In this document: in pieces, positions 1 through 7,175 of the stretch
Numbering within the stretch: the first letter of the stretch is position 1
Layout of the letters: every line of letters begins with the position of its first letter
From: Bryobacteraceae bacterium
Lineage (GTDB): Bacteria; Acidobacteriota; Terriglobia; Bryobacterales; Bryobacteraceae
NCBI GenBank assembly: GCA_029975915.1
Contig: JARKOC010000108.1
Coordinates: 1-11,566 of the forward strand
Direction: 5' to 3'
DNA length: 11,566 bases
The notes under the pieces: generated by a model
Database searches by the model: none
What the model was told of the DNA's origin: nothing
What the model saw: only the letters and a program-made list of their open reading frames with translations
Program-made: the position numbers and the translations under genes

Positions 1-484
<484 letters not shown>

Positions 485-1390
485 ATGCGCGGAATCATTC
501 TGGCGGGCGGCGCAGGCACTCGCCTTCACCCCATCACGCAAGCAACTTCCAAGCAACTTGTGCCTGTCTACGACAAGCCAATGATCTACTACCCCCTGTC
601 AACCCTCATGATCGCCGGCATCAGAGAAGTGCTCGTGATCACCACCCCTCACGAAGCCGAAGCCTTCCGACGGCTACTGCGGGACGGCTCGCAGTTCGGC
701 ATCTCGATCACGTATGCAACGCAGCCCGAGCCCAAGGGTTTGGCGCAAGCCTTCACTATCGGTGCTGATTTCGTGAGCGGACATAAGAGTGCGCTTGTCC
801 TCGGAGACAACATCTTCTATGGACCTGGGCTCGGCGAACAACTGGCGAAGCACCGCAATGTGGAAGGCGCCACCGTATTCGCCTATCGGGTCGCGAATCC
901 AACCGCCTACGGCGTTGTCGAGTTCGATCGAAATAACCGCGCAATCTCAATCGAGGAAAAGCCGAAAGATCCGCGCTCAAATTACGCAGTTCCCGGACTG
1001 TACTTCTACGACGAACAAGTAGTGGAGATTGCGGATCAGCTTCAGCCCTCTTGGCGAGGAGAATACGAGATAACCGATATCAACCGGGCCTATATGAACC
1101 AGGGCAATTTGCAGGTTGAAGTCCTACCTCGCGGAACGGCATGGCTGGACACGGGCACATTTGACGCATTGAATGATGCGAGTAACTTCGTGCGAACGAT
1201 CCAGGCAAGACAAGGACTAAAAATCGGGTGTCCCGAAGAAGTCGCCTGGCGAAAGGGGTTCCTCACCACCGATGAGTTGATAGCCCGATCCCAGCAGCTA
1301 ACCAGCTCGGGTTATGGCACCTACTTAGTCGACCTGCTCGAGAGGCCAAACTCCACCTATCACGGCTTCCCAAATTCGGAGGCCAAATGA
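485..1390 (+). CDS. rmlA: Glucose-1-phosphate thymidylyltransferase
   Basis: RmlA transfers dTMP from dTTP to glucose-1-phosphate, giving dTDP-glucose, the first and usually feedback-controlled step of dTDP-L-rhamnose synthesis in the cytoplasm. At 301 residues it has the usual length of the short RmlA form. Visible signatures are [13 protein letters not shown] (residues 6-18, nucleotide-binding loop), [17 protein letters not shown] (22-38), the substrate segment PKGLAQAF (83-90), LGDNIFYG (106-113, metal-binding Asp), EEKP (157-160), and [13 protein letters not shown] (217-229). The start at 485 puts the glycine-rich loop at the expected distance from the N-terminus and has AGGA seven bases upstream. 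It diverges from rmlB. Its stop overlaps the ATG of a small ORF, and its last codons contain a strong GGAGG for that ORF. Its role in rhamnose rather than another 6-deoxysugar is an inference, because rmlC and rmlD are not in the window. Confidence 0.97.
   Translation: MRGIILAGGAGTRLHPITQATSKQLVPVYDKPMIYYPLSTLMIAGIREVLVITTPHEAEAFRRLLRDGSQFGISITYATQPEPKGLAQAFTIGADFVSGHKSALVLGDNIFYGPGLGEQLAKHRNVEGATVFAYRVANPTAYGVVEFDRNNRAISIEEKPKDPRSNYAVPGLYFYDEQVVEIADQLQPSWRGEYEITDINRAYMNQGNLQVEVLPRGTAWLDTGTFDALNDASNFVRTIQARQGLKIGCPEEVAWRKGFLTTDELIARSQQLTSSGYGTYLVDLLERPNSTYHGFPNSEAK
1378..1382 (+). promoter_or_regulatory. Strong ribosome binding site GGAGG inside the end of rmlA
   Basis: GGAGG lies in the last codons of rmlA, four bases before an ATG whose last two bases form the rmlA stop (ATGA at 1387-1390). 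A consensus Shine-Dalgarno at this exact spot is the main reason to take the following 59-codon ORF seriously. Confidence 0.5.
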
Positions 1391-1566
1391 ACGCCCCCCA
1401 GTCAAGAACGTGCTCGACATCGTTTCTCTGGCCCGACGTCGCCGCCGGACCGACCCCAATGCGCCCTGGCTACTTTCGTAACCTGCCAGCGCGGTCAGTC
1501 GACCGGATGCTAGAGTCCCGAAAAGAAACGAGGCCTCATACAGTCCGAAAGGGTGAGCGTTCGTGA
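1387..1566 (+). CDS. Small ORF (59 codons) coupled to rmlA and to the DUF4422 gene; unknown function
   Basis: This ORF fills the 172-bp gap between rmlA and the next gene exactly. Its ATG overlaps the rmlA stop as ATGA, its TGA overlaps the GTG start of the following gene as GTGA (1563-1566), and GGAGG stands four bases upstream. The product begins [18 protein letters not shown] and ends [15 protein letters not shown]. It is rich in arginine, proline and serine, clearly basic near the C-terminus, and has no membrane segment, no signal peptide and no motif I recognise. Roughly 64 percent of its codons end in G or C by hand count, higher in the first two thirds. The geometry suggests a translationally coupled gene. 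The alternative is that the ORF is chance and the gap is only a spacer, perhaps with a promoter (TAGAGT at 1511-1516 resembles a -10). No function is claimed. Confidence 0.45.
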   Translation: MNAPQSRTCSTSFLWPDVAAGPTPMRPGYFRNLPARSVDRMLESRKETRPHTVRKGERS

Positions 1567-2330
1567 GAGCCCAGATGCTTGTTGCGACCCACAAGTCAGC
1601 TCCGGTGCCATCTGGGGACTTCTACCTGCCTGTGCATGTCGGGCACACCCTGAACCCCATCGACCTTGGTTTTCAACCGGATGACGACGGCGAAAATATC
1701 TCCGCAGCGAATGGATCGTATTGCGAGCTCACAGCTGTTTACTGGGCGTGGAAGAATCTCGAATCAGACATAGTCGGCCTGAGTCACTATCGTCGCTATT
1801 TTGCAGGTGAGGCCGTAGGCCCGGGAGGCAATAGCATCCTCTCCCGCAGACAGGCCGTGCAACTCATGGAGCATAATACAATTGTTCTCGCGAAACCGAG
1901 GAACTATGTTATCGAGTCCATTGAGACCCATTATCGCCATGGCCACTATGGCGAAGATCTCGACATTCTTCGAGACGTCTTATCAAGTCGCTCTCCGGAA
2001 TTGAGACCCGCTCTCGAAACGGTGCTGGCCGGAAGACGGGCCTCTCTATATAACATGATGCTGATGAGATGGCCCGAATTTGACTCCTATTGCACCTGGT
2101 TGTTTGACATCCTCGCCGGCGTTGAGAACCGTATCGATAATGGGAATCGGAACTCCTATCAGCAACGTACCTTCGGCTTCCTCGGAGAGCGGCTCCTCAA
2201 TGTGTGGGCGCTCGCATCCGCGAGCCGAGTTCAGGTCGCCCGCGTTCCGGTTATCAACACGGAGGGCGAGCCGACAGTGAGAAAAGGGATCGCCATGTTG
2301 AGGCGCCGATTCGCTCCCGCCCAACCGTGA
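1563..2330 (+). CDS. DUF4422 family glycosyltransferase (capsular polysaccharide type)
   Basis: The 255-residue product matches the DUF4422 family, found in capsule, lipopolysaccharide and exopolysaccharide clusters and regarded as glycosyltransferases that add a sugar to the lipid-linked repeat unit at the inner face of the membrane. Seen in the sequence: MLVATHK (residues 5-11), FYLPVHVGHTL (20-30), DDDGENIS (40-47), YCELTAVYWAWKNL (53-66), the signature VGLSHYRRYF (71-80), and near the C-terminus FGFLGERLLNVWAL (204-217), which is the usual final motif. The length is typical. The start is GTG at 1563, with GAAAGGG (1547-1553) nine bases upstream; an ATG at 1575 is the alternative. It is probably co-transcribed with rmlA through the small ORF. 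Donor and acceptor sugars cannot be read from the sequence, though a dTDP-6-deoxysugar would fit the neighbourhood. Confidence 0.88.
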   Translation: MRAQMLVATHKSAPVPSGDFYLPVHVGHTLNPIDLGFQPDDDGENISAANGSYCELTAVYWAWKNLESDIVGLSHYRRYFAGEAVGPGGNSILSRRQAVQLMEHNTIVLAKPRNYVIESIETHYRHGHYGEDLDILRDVLSSRSPELRPALETVLAGRRASLYNMMLMRWPEFDSYCTWLFDILAGVENRIDNGNRNSYQQRTFGFLGERLLNVWALASASRVQVARVPVINTEGEPTVRKGIAMLRRRFAPAQP

Positions 2331-2331
2331 G

Positions 2332-2358
2332 GGGCTCAAAGCCTGTGGCCGCGAGCCC
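2332..2358. terminator. Stem-loop between convergent genes, possible bidirectional terminator
   Basis: The 38-bp gap between two convergent genes contains GGGCTC (2332-2337) and its complement GAGCCC (2353-2358), with a small inner GCC-TGT-GGC hairpin in the loop. The position between two stops suits a bidirectional terminator. There is no T-run on either side, so it would not be a textbook intrinsic terminator. Confidence 0.4.
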
Positions 2359-2368
2359 GACCTGGGTG

Positions 2369-3613
2369 CTACAACTTCGATAGAGTGTCGGGAGCATTAA
2401 ACTCTTCCGACCGCAGTGCCGCTAGCGCAATTGCGAAGAGGGTGGCCACGAAAGGAAAATAATACGCGTTGGAAAGCACCGAAGCCAGCGTCATGAAGAC
2501 ACACAGTGACAACACGAGCCCCTTATTGCCGACCCCAAACGCATGTCGGCCGATGATTACCCAAACTGTGCTAAATAGCACAATGCCAACGAGCCCGGAA
2601 TCGACAAGGACGTCGATAGCGATATTCAGCGAATTAATATACACCCCGAAGTGCTCTTGATTGACTCTCTGGATCGTTTCAGGACCACCTCCAAATAGAA
2701 GACTCAGCCAGCTATCACTCCCAAGCACGTAATCAACGGCCACCGTCCATCGCTCCAACCTCCCGGACGAGAGATCGCTTGTTACACGATCGGTCCTCGG
2801 GAGGTTGACACCAGATATCGCCCCGATAGCCATAATGCCGATCACAAACACCAATGCCGCAGACCTCTTGCGATGCAGAGCCCAGTACACCAGCGCGAAG
2901 GCAACAGCGACTAGAACTGCCACGATAAATGTTCGCACCTGGGTCGCCAAAATCAACCACAGATTCACTCCTAACAGAACGAGCAGCAAAACATTAGGAC
3001 GAGGCTGAAGAATTCTCGCCAATACCACGAGTGAGCAGACTCCAAGAGCCCCCGCAAAGGCAAATGGATGATGGAAATAGCCAAAATACTCGTGCCTTAG
3101 CTCGTGGTAGTAGGTGTTGGCAGCAAAAGATCCCGTCAGTACGAAGCTTAGCAATGACTGTGCCACCACGAACAAATTGACGACCAGCACGAGTGAATAC
3201 ACGCTATCCCGAGGAAAAGGACGCACTCTGGGAGACAGGTACATGAATACGATAGGGGGTAGCAAGAGCTTCGCGAGCCCCTCCAAGGCAAGCGAAATCG
3301 AATCAGAGCGCAACAGGGTTCCCAACGACAACAAGGCTCCACACATTAGCACCGCCGAAAAGCCCGGCAATGGGCGCTCGGCACGACGGACAAGCCCTAC
3401 TATGCATACCAGCCCCAAGGCCACCAGAGCCCACGTCTGAACTGTCTGCCCAAGGAACACAGTTGGTCGAGTTCCCAGAACCGTATATGCCCAAGGACTA
3501 ACGTCCGTCCCAGGCGGATAAAGAAGAACCTGGCTACCCACGAGCGCGACAAATGTCAGGAGAAACGCCCGCGAGACTCGATCGCGCGGTCTCGACTGGG
3601 TGGCTACCACCAC
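2369..3613 (-). CDS. Wzy-like polysaccharide polymerase / O-antigen ligase-like membrane protein
   Basis: A 414-residue integral membrane protein with about 11 to 12 hydrophobic segments (for example residues 15-32, 56-75, 84-100, 136-160, 184-200, 207-223, 228-246, 252-269, 338-356, 364-382 and 384-400). Its design is that of Wzy polymerases and WaaL-type ligases, which join undecaprenyl-linked repeat units on the outer face of the membrane. Family-like features are EYFGYFHHPFAFAG (175-188), TQVRTFIVA (224-232, the SRTAL-type motif), SSGRLERW (282-289) and YINSLNIAIDVLVDSGLVG (325-343), matching the HNxxL...GxxG region before the last helices, with its His replaced. In a cluster that also has a flippase and an initiating transferase, polymerase is the best reading; ligase cannot be excluded. 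GTG at 3611-3613 is the start, a second GTG follows directly, and the preceding stop is only five bases away with GGTGAG as ribosome binding site. It is therefore co-transcribed with the pyruvyl transferase gene. Confidence 0.85.
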   Translation of the reverse strand: MVVATQSRPRDRVSRAFLLTFVALVGSQVLLYPPGTDVSPWAYTVLGTRPTVFLGQTVQTWALVALGLVCIVGLVRRAERPLPGFSAVLMCGALLSLGTLLRSDSISLALEGLAKLLLPPIVFMYLSPRVRPFPRDSVYSLVLVVNLFVVAQSLLSFVLTGSFAANTYYHELRHEYFGYFHHPFAFAGALGVCSLVVLARILQPRPNVLLLVLLGVNLWLILATQVRTFIVAVLVAVAFALVYWALHRKRSAALVFVIGIMAIGAISGVNLPRTDRVTSDLSSGRLERWTVAVDYVLGSDSWLSLLFGGGPETIQRVNQEHFGVYINSLNIAIDVLVDSGLVGIVLFSTVWVIIGRHAFGVGNKGLVLSLCVFMTLASVLSNAYYFPFVATLFAIALAALRSEEFNAPDTLSKL

Positions 3614-3618
3614 TCAAC

Positions 3619-4809
3619 TCACCGCTTTGGTACTGACGTGAGCAATGTGGCCAGAGCATTCCGATACGACTGCAATCTCGGCTCATAAACACGAGCACTG
3701 TCCCTAGCTGCACAGGCCAACACATCCCGATCGTGGTACCACTCAACGACTTGCCCCGCGGCGCCGGAAGCGTCCCATCGCGGTTCGCGAGCATCGATGT
3801 AATACGGGTACTCCAGCGTGTCAAACAGACCCGGGAGCTTCTTGCTATATCCGATCGGCGCAACGGCGACGCCAGCCGAAATAGCAGCGATCGTCGCGTG
3901 CATTCGTGCGCCCGTGAAATAGTCAAGTCCAGATATGTAGCTCTTCGCCTCAACCGGATCGGTGAATCTAGGCGCCAGAATCACTTCCGGGACTCTTTGT
4001 GCGACCTCCTCGCATGCCGAGTAGTCATCTTCGATAGTTCCGTCCTCCGCTGCGACATGCGAAATCAGATGAACTCGAGCGCCGACATCCACCAATCGCA
4101 TGACAAGCTCGTCGACGAACTCCCGATAGTCGAAGGCAAGCCCGAAGTAGTTGCTGCGATTGTAGCCACCTCGGTAGAGCAAGCCAGACACGTTAACACC
4201 TACCCTCGCGCCGCCGCTCCGGGCGGGCCGCTCGAAGGGCAAAGCAAATGCGACGTCAATAACCTCATGCGAAACGCGACGCGCGCCGAGTTTGCAGGAA
4301 AGTTCGAACGAATTTTGATCTCTGGCAAATACCAAGCGACTCCGTCGAAGAAGGTTGCTTGCCACGAGCCTTGACATTCCGTTCCCAAATGGCCCGATAG
4401 TCTGCGGGGCCACAACGACAGGACACTTCCTTAGTAGCGCCAGCGAGCTCATATAGGTCTCCGCAAGAAGCCGCGGAAACCCATAGAGGTCGGTAAATCC
4501 ATCGCCAGCATTGATGTTTATCACACAGTCAAGACCCTCGAAATATTTCCCTTTTAGCAGACGGACCGGATGACGCAAAGTCTGCTTCGCACTTGAATAT
4601 ACAACATATTCATAAGGCGAGGTTGTAAATTCGAGCGCCAGATCAGGATGCTTCTCGTTCACGAGGATTCGATAACTGATATCCACACCAGCCTGAGCTG
4701 CCGCCTGGTCCAACAGTCGGACGTTACTCACTGACAAAGCCACACATCCAAGGTTGTCGTCTCGGAAGTAATGTGACAAGAGGCCAACCCGGACCTTCTT
4801 TCTATTCAC
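3619..4809 (-). CDS. Polysaccharide pyruvyl transferase family protein
   Basis: Members of this family (PF04230; CsaB, ExoV, WcaK and relatives) move pyruvate from phosphoenolpyruvate onto a sugar of the repeat unit, forming an acidic ketal. Seen in the 396-residue product: an N-terminal Rossmann-like start VRVGLLSHYFRDDNLG, NAGDGF (residues 100-105), APQTIGPF (134-141), FARDQNSFE (161-169), and the hallmark GARMHATIAAISAGV (300-314) followed by PIGYSKKLPGLF (318-329), the PEP-binding C-terminal region. No membrane segment or signal peptide is present, so it should act in the cytoplasm. I chose GTG at 4807-4809 because GAAGG (4819-4823) lies nine bases upstream. The other in-frame GTG at 4816-4818 touches that motif with no spacer. 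The wzy-like gene follows after five bases. The exact modified sugar is unknown, and some family members have uncertain chemistry. Confidence 0.9.
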   Translation of the reverse strand: MNRKKVRVGLLSHYFRDDNLGCVALSVSNVRLLDQAAAQAGVDISYRILVNEKHPDLALEFTTSPYEYVVYSSAKQTLRHPVRLLKGKYFEGLDCVININAGDGFTDLYGFPRLLAETYMSSLALLRKCPVVVAPQTIGPFGNGMSRLVASNLLRRSRLVFARDQNSFELSCKLGARRVSHEVIDVAFALPFERPARSGGARVGVNVSGLLYRGGYNRSNYFGLAFDYREFVDELVMRLVDVGARVHLISHVAAEDGTIEDDYSACEEVAQRVPEVILAPRFTDPVEAKSYISGLDYFTGARMHATIAAISAGVAVAPIGYSKKLPGLFDTLEYPYYIDAREPRWDASGAAGQVVEWYHDRDVLACAARDSARVYEPRLQSYRNALATLLTSVPKR

Positions 4810-4818
4810 GCATTGCAC

Positions 4819-4823
4819 CCTTC
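4819..4823 (-). promoter_or_regulatory. Ribosome binding site that decides the pyruvyl transferase start
   Basis: On the minus strand GAAGG abuts the GTG at 4816-4818 but stands nine bases before the GTG at 4807-4809. The second spacing is workable and the first is not, so the shorter product is favoured. Confidence 0.5.
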
Positions 4824-4845
4824 AATAAAAGATGTGTCGCTCCAG

Positions 4846-4858
4846 TCCAGTACCTGGA
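4846..4858. promoter_or_regulatory. 13-bp palindrome upstream of the pyruvyl transferase gene
   Basis: TCCAG-TAC-CTGGA is a perfect inverted repeat around a three-base centre, 37 bases before the chosen start. It could be an operator half-site pair or the base of an RNA hairpin in the leader. No clear promoter elements could be fixed around it. Confidence 0.2.
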
Positions 4859-4917
4859 ACGGCGAGAACCATCACATGCTAGTCAACCAACGGTATCCCG
4901 GGCTGAAAGGGGCCAGC

Positions 4918-4943
4918 TCGGTGCACCTGATTGCGAGCACCGA
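4918..4943 (-). terminator. Stem-loop after the nitroreductase gene, candidate terminator or attenuator
   Basis: On the minus strand a perfect 7-bp stem TCGGTGC/GCACCGA encloses a 12-base loop and begins 17 bases after the nitroreductase stop at 4961. G-rich and C-rich flanks (GGGGG before, CCCC after) could extend it with a bulge, and the sequence then runs CCCCTTTC, a short T-run only. It may separate the wbsX-like/nitroreductase unit from the pyruvyl transferase/polymerase unit, or modulate read-through between them. Confidence 0.4.
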
Positions 4944-4960
4944 CCCCCGCTTGTCCTATC

Positions 4961-5977
4961 CTATCTGGTCTCAAGTGCTGTCACCATATCAGCGCGACGC
5001 AACCTGGGAGACCTCGCCACATTAAACTCACCGTCCGGCAGCACGCCAAACGCAACAAGCATCACAATCACTTCGTGGTCGTCAATCCGAAACACTCGAC
5101 GAAACTCGCGATCGTCCCGCGGCAGCTTGCTCCAATTGAGGCAGCACGCACCGAGCCCGCGCGCGTGGAGGCCCAAAATAAAGGACATGGCGAACATGCC
5201 TCCATCCGTCCAGGGCTGCATCCGTTCTGCGGCGTTCCAATAGGCACGTACCGTTGTGGTGATCACAGCGAGCGCAGGTACAGAAGTCCCGAATCCCCGC
5301 GCACCGCCCTGCAGCTGCAGGGCGCGATCAATCACATCCCTGTCCTGCGTGACCCTAATTCTCCCGAACTGCCGATTACACACCGCAGGCGACTTGGCGG
5401 CAGCGCGCGCCGCAAAGTCAATGTCCTCCAAGGGCACCGGTTCGTCGGAGAAACGGCGCACCGATGAACGGGAGGTGAAGAACTCCATACTTACGCCGGA
5501 AACCGCCTGCCGGACCATTGATCTGTTAATTCGGCGCGTGCCCCCTTCCCGGGGATGAGAAAGTTCAAGCAGGCGATCAATGTCGGCATGATGAGGAATC
5601 TCCGACAGTTGAAGCCCACAACTCCGATTAAACTGTTGATACTTCTCTAGTGCCGCGACCGCGAATCCGGTTAGTTCGTCCTCTCCGAAGAGACTGACGT
5701 AATGCTCCACATTCTCAATTAGTCGGCCAACCGCCGCGGCCCCAAAGCCGGGACGAGGATCTGGCAGCGAGAGCCCCTTCTCCAGGTTGTGGTAGAGCAT
5801 TGTGAGCCACGCAGCATAGTTGTCTCGCGTTACGTCCGGCCGCACCGACGATGAGAACCGCACATAGCGCACGCGATCGAAACGCTGAGCGCGCGCCACG
5901 CTCACCATCCTCAGCCCTCTGAGGATCGGACTCGGAATCCATCGCTTGAGCCTGTCGCGAAAGGCTATGGAGGTCAT
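4961..5977 (-). CDS. Nitroreductase-fold protein with long N-terminal extension
   Basis: The C-terminal half of this 338-residue protein is a flavin-dependent nitroreductase domain: SRSSVRRFSDEPV (169-181, FMN phosphate-binding Arg-Ser-x-Arg-x-Phe), AAAKSPAVCNRQFGRIRV (192-209, the PSxxNxQP-like loop), DGGMFAMSFILGLHARGLGACCLNW (258-282, dimer and flavin helix) and VAFG (308-311). About 165 residues precede it, containing YHNLEKGLSLPDPRPGFG (62-79), a motif I associate with nitroreductase-like proteins in polysaccharide clusters rather than with detoxifying enzymes. No membrane segment is seen. Its ATG overlaps the stop of the WbsX-like gene as ATGA, implying translational coupling and a shared task. 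The pyruvyl transferase gene lies next. What it reduces or oxidises is unknown; a redox modification of a sugar or lipid-linked intermediate is only a guess. Confidence 0.85.
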   Translation of the reverse strand: MTSIAFRDRLKRWIPSPILRGLRMVSVARAQRFDRVRYVRFSSSVRPDVTRDNYAAWLTMLYHNLEKGLSLPDPRPGFGAAAVGRLIENVEHYVSLFGEDELTGFAVAALEKYQQFNRSCGLQLSEIPHHADIDRLLELSHPREGGTRRINRSMVRQAVSGVSMEFFTSRSSVRRFSDEPVPLEDIDFAARAAAKSPAVCNRQFGRIRVTQDRDVIDRALQLQGGARGFGTSVPALAVITTTVRAYWNAAERMQPWTDGGMFAMSFILGLHARGLGACCLNWSKLPRDDREFRRVFRIDDHEVIVMLVAFGVLPDGEFNVARSPRLRRADMVTALETR

Positions 5978-7059
5978 GCTTCTCGATCCCGCCTGGCTTT
6001 GGCTTCACGAGCAGCCTTCAACGCCTCGAGGTAGGCCAGGCCATCCTGCTCCGAAGGCTCAAGGACGGCGCCCTCCCCCCACTCGTTCCAAGCATTGATT
6101 ACCAGCAATGAATCGGATGCGCCTTCTCTCCGTAAACGCAAGAGATCCCCGAGATTGCGTTCAAATCCCTCCGGGGTACTACCACGAATGATCGTGGGAC
6201 CACGTGATCCTCTCCGTGGCGAATTGTCCCAAGCCACGAATGCGCCTTGCACAATCGCCCTGCCGGGATACCGCCTCCGTTTGGCAAGAATCCTGCGCCA
6301 GGTCTCATCATACGACTGATAGTCGGGCAATTGGAGCCTCTTAGCCGCAAATCTCAGTGCTTTGGCTGACGCCGGAATCTCAAAGCGCAGCGAATAGACC
6401 GGCTCGTCCTCATAAACCGCCGACGAATAGCGGCAGGCGGGCCCTGGGTTCTTCGCACTAATATACTCTACCAGGTAAAGGCCGGGAAGTCCTAGTTCAT
6501 GCTGAATCCGCTTCTGCCAATGCATGACCATCTCATTCACGTTTGGGATATCTCCAGCGTTGTATAGAAACAGCAATGGCCTGCCGTTTTCATAAAGATA
6601 TCGCTCATCAACGAAATGTGGGATCAACGCGTCGAGATGCTCATCCCAGTCTTCCACTCCACCATAGGTCTGCGGCCACAGAACCTGGTGTTCCTTACCA
6701 TCCCATGTTCTGCTCCACGGGTGATTGGCCCAGCAAAGTGCGTACCCAAGATTAGCCCGAGGGGTCTCACGCCAGAGCTCCACGGGTCGCTCCAAGAGGC
6801 GCTTTCCGTTCGACCAGTAGTGGAAGAACACGAAACCGTCAACCCCATATTGCTGCGCAAGCCCTGCCTGCCAGATCAACGCGCGGGGATCAGTCAGGTC
6901 GTAGAACTTCTGTCCGTAAGGGAGTTGAGGCTGACGATGTCCCTTATAGATCGGCCGAGCATTTCGAACATTGGTCCACTCGGTGAAGCCTTTACCCCAC
7001 CACTCGTCATTCTCTGGAATCTCATGGTACTGCGGAAGGTGAAGCGCCAAGACTTTCAT
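5974..7059 (-). CDS. WbsX-like protein (GH99-like domain, glycosyltransferase WbsX family)
   Basis: The 361-residue product shows the whole WbsX/GH99-like pattern: VLALHLPQYHEIPENDEWWGKG (residues 3-24 region), GFTEWTNV (24-31), GHRQPQLPYGQKFYDL (40-55), YGVDGFVFFHYWSNGKRLLE (71-90), ALCWANHPWSRTWDG (107-121), LLFLYNAGDIPN and near the C-terminus INAWNEWGEGAVLEPS (321-336). The fold is a TIM barrel related to endo-mannosidases, and the NEWGEG segment carries acidic residues in the active-site region. Members sit in O-antigen and capsule clusters and are annotated as glycosyltransferases, yet direct biochemistry is thin, so glycosidase activity remains possible. No signal peptide is visible, so it is probably cytoplasmic. 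The ATG at 7057-7059 follows CAGGAG with a four-base spacer. Its last codon overlaps the nitroreductase start. Confidence 0.88.
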   Translation of the reverse strand: MKVLALHLPQYHEIPENDEWWGKGFTEWTNVRNARPIYKGHRQPQLPYGQKFYDLTDPRALIWQAGLAQQYGVDGFVFFHYWSNGKRLLERPVELWRETPRANLGYALCWANHPWSRTWDGKEHQVLWPQTYGGVEDWDEHLDALIPHFVDERYLYENGRPLLFLYNAGDIPNVNEMVMHWQKRIQHELGLPGLYLVEYISAKNPGPACRYSSAVYEDEPVYSLRFEIPASAKALRFAAKRLQLPDYQSYDETWRRILAKRRRYPGRAIVQGAFVAWDNSPRRGSRGPTIIRGSTPEGFERNLGDLLRLRREGASDSLLVINAWNEWGEGAVLEPSEQDGLAYLEALKAAREAKARRDREA

Positions 7060-7175
7060 CTAGCTCCTGTCGTCAATCAGTAGGGCCCAGTGCGCCCTCG
7101 GCGGCTGCTCACAATTACGCAACGCCAGCTTAAACCTAAAACGACGCTACCCTTTGTGGAGTCTCAAATATCCTC
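7060..7175 (-). promoter_or_regulatory. Gap between flippase and wbsX-like genes with a small stem-loop
   Basis: This 116-bp spacer carries AGGGC (7082-7086) and GCCCT (7094-7098), a five-pair stem with a seven-base loop, 23 bases before the wbsX-like start. It might be a weak terminator remnant or a structure in the leader. No promoter with both elements could be assigned. Confidence 0.25.

Noticed and set aside
3733..4374. A 213-codon plus-strand open frame
   Set aside because: It lies wholly antisense to the pyruvyl transferase gene and has no recognisable motif.
4931..5467. A 178-codon plus-strand open frame covering the end of the nitroreductase gene
   Set aside because: It is antisense to a gene with clear family motifs, and its translation is rich in His, Arg and Pro without any pattern.
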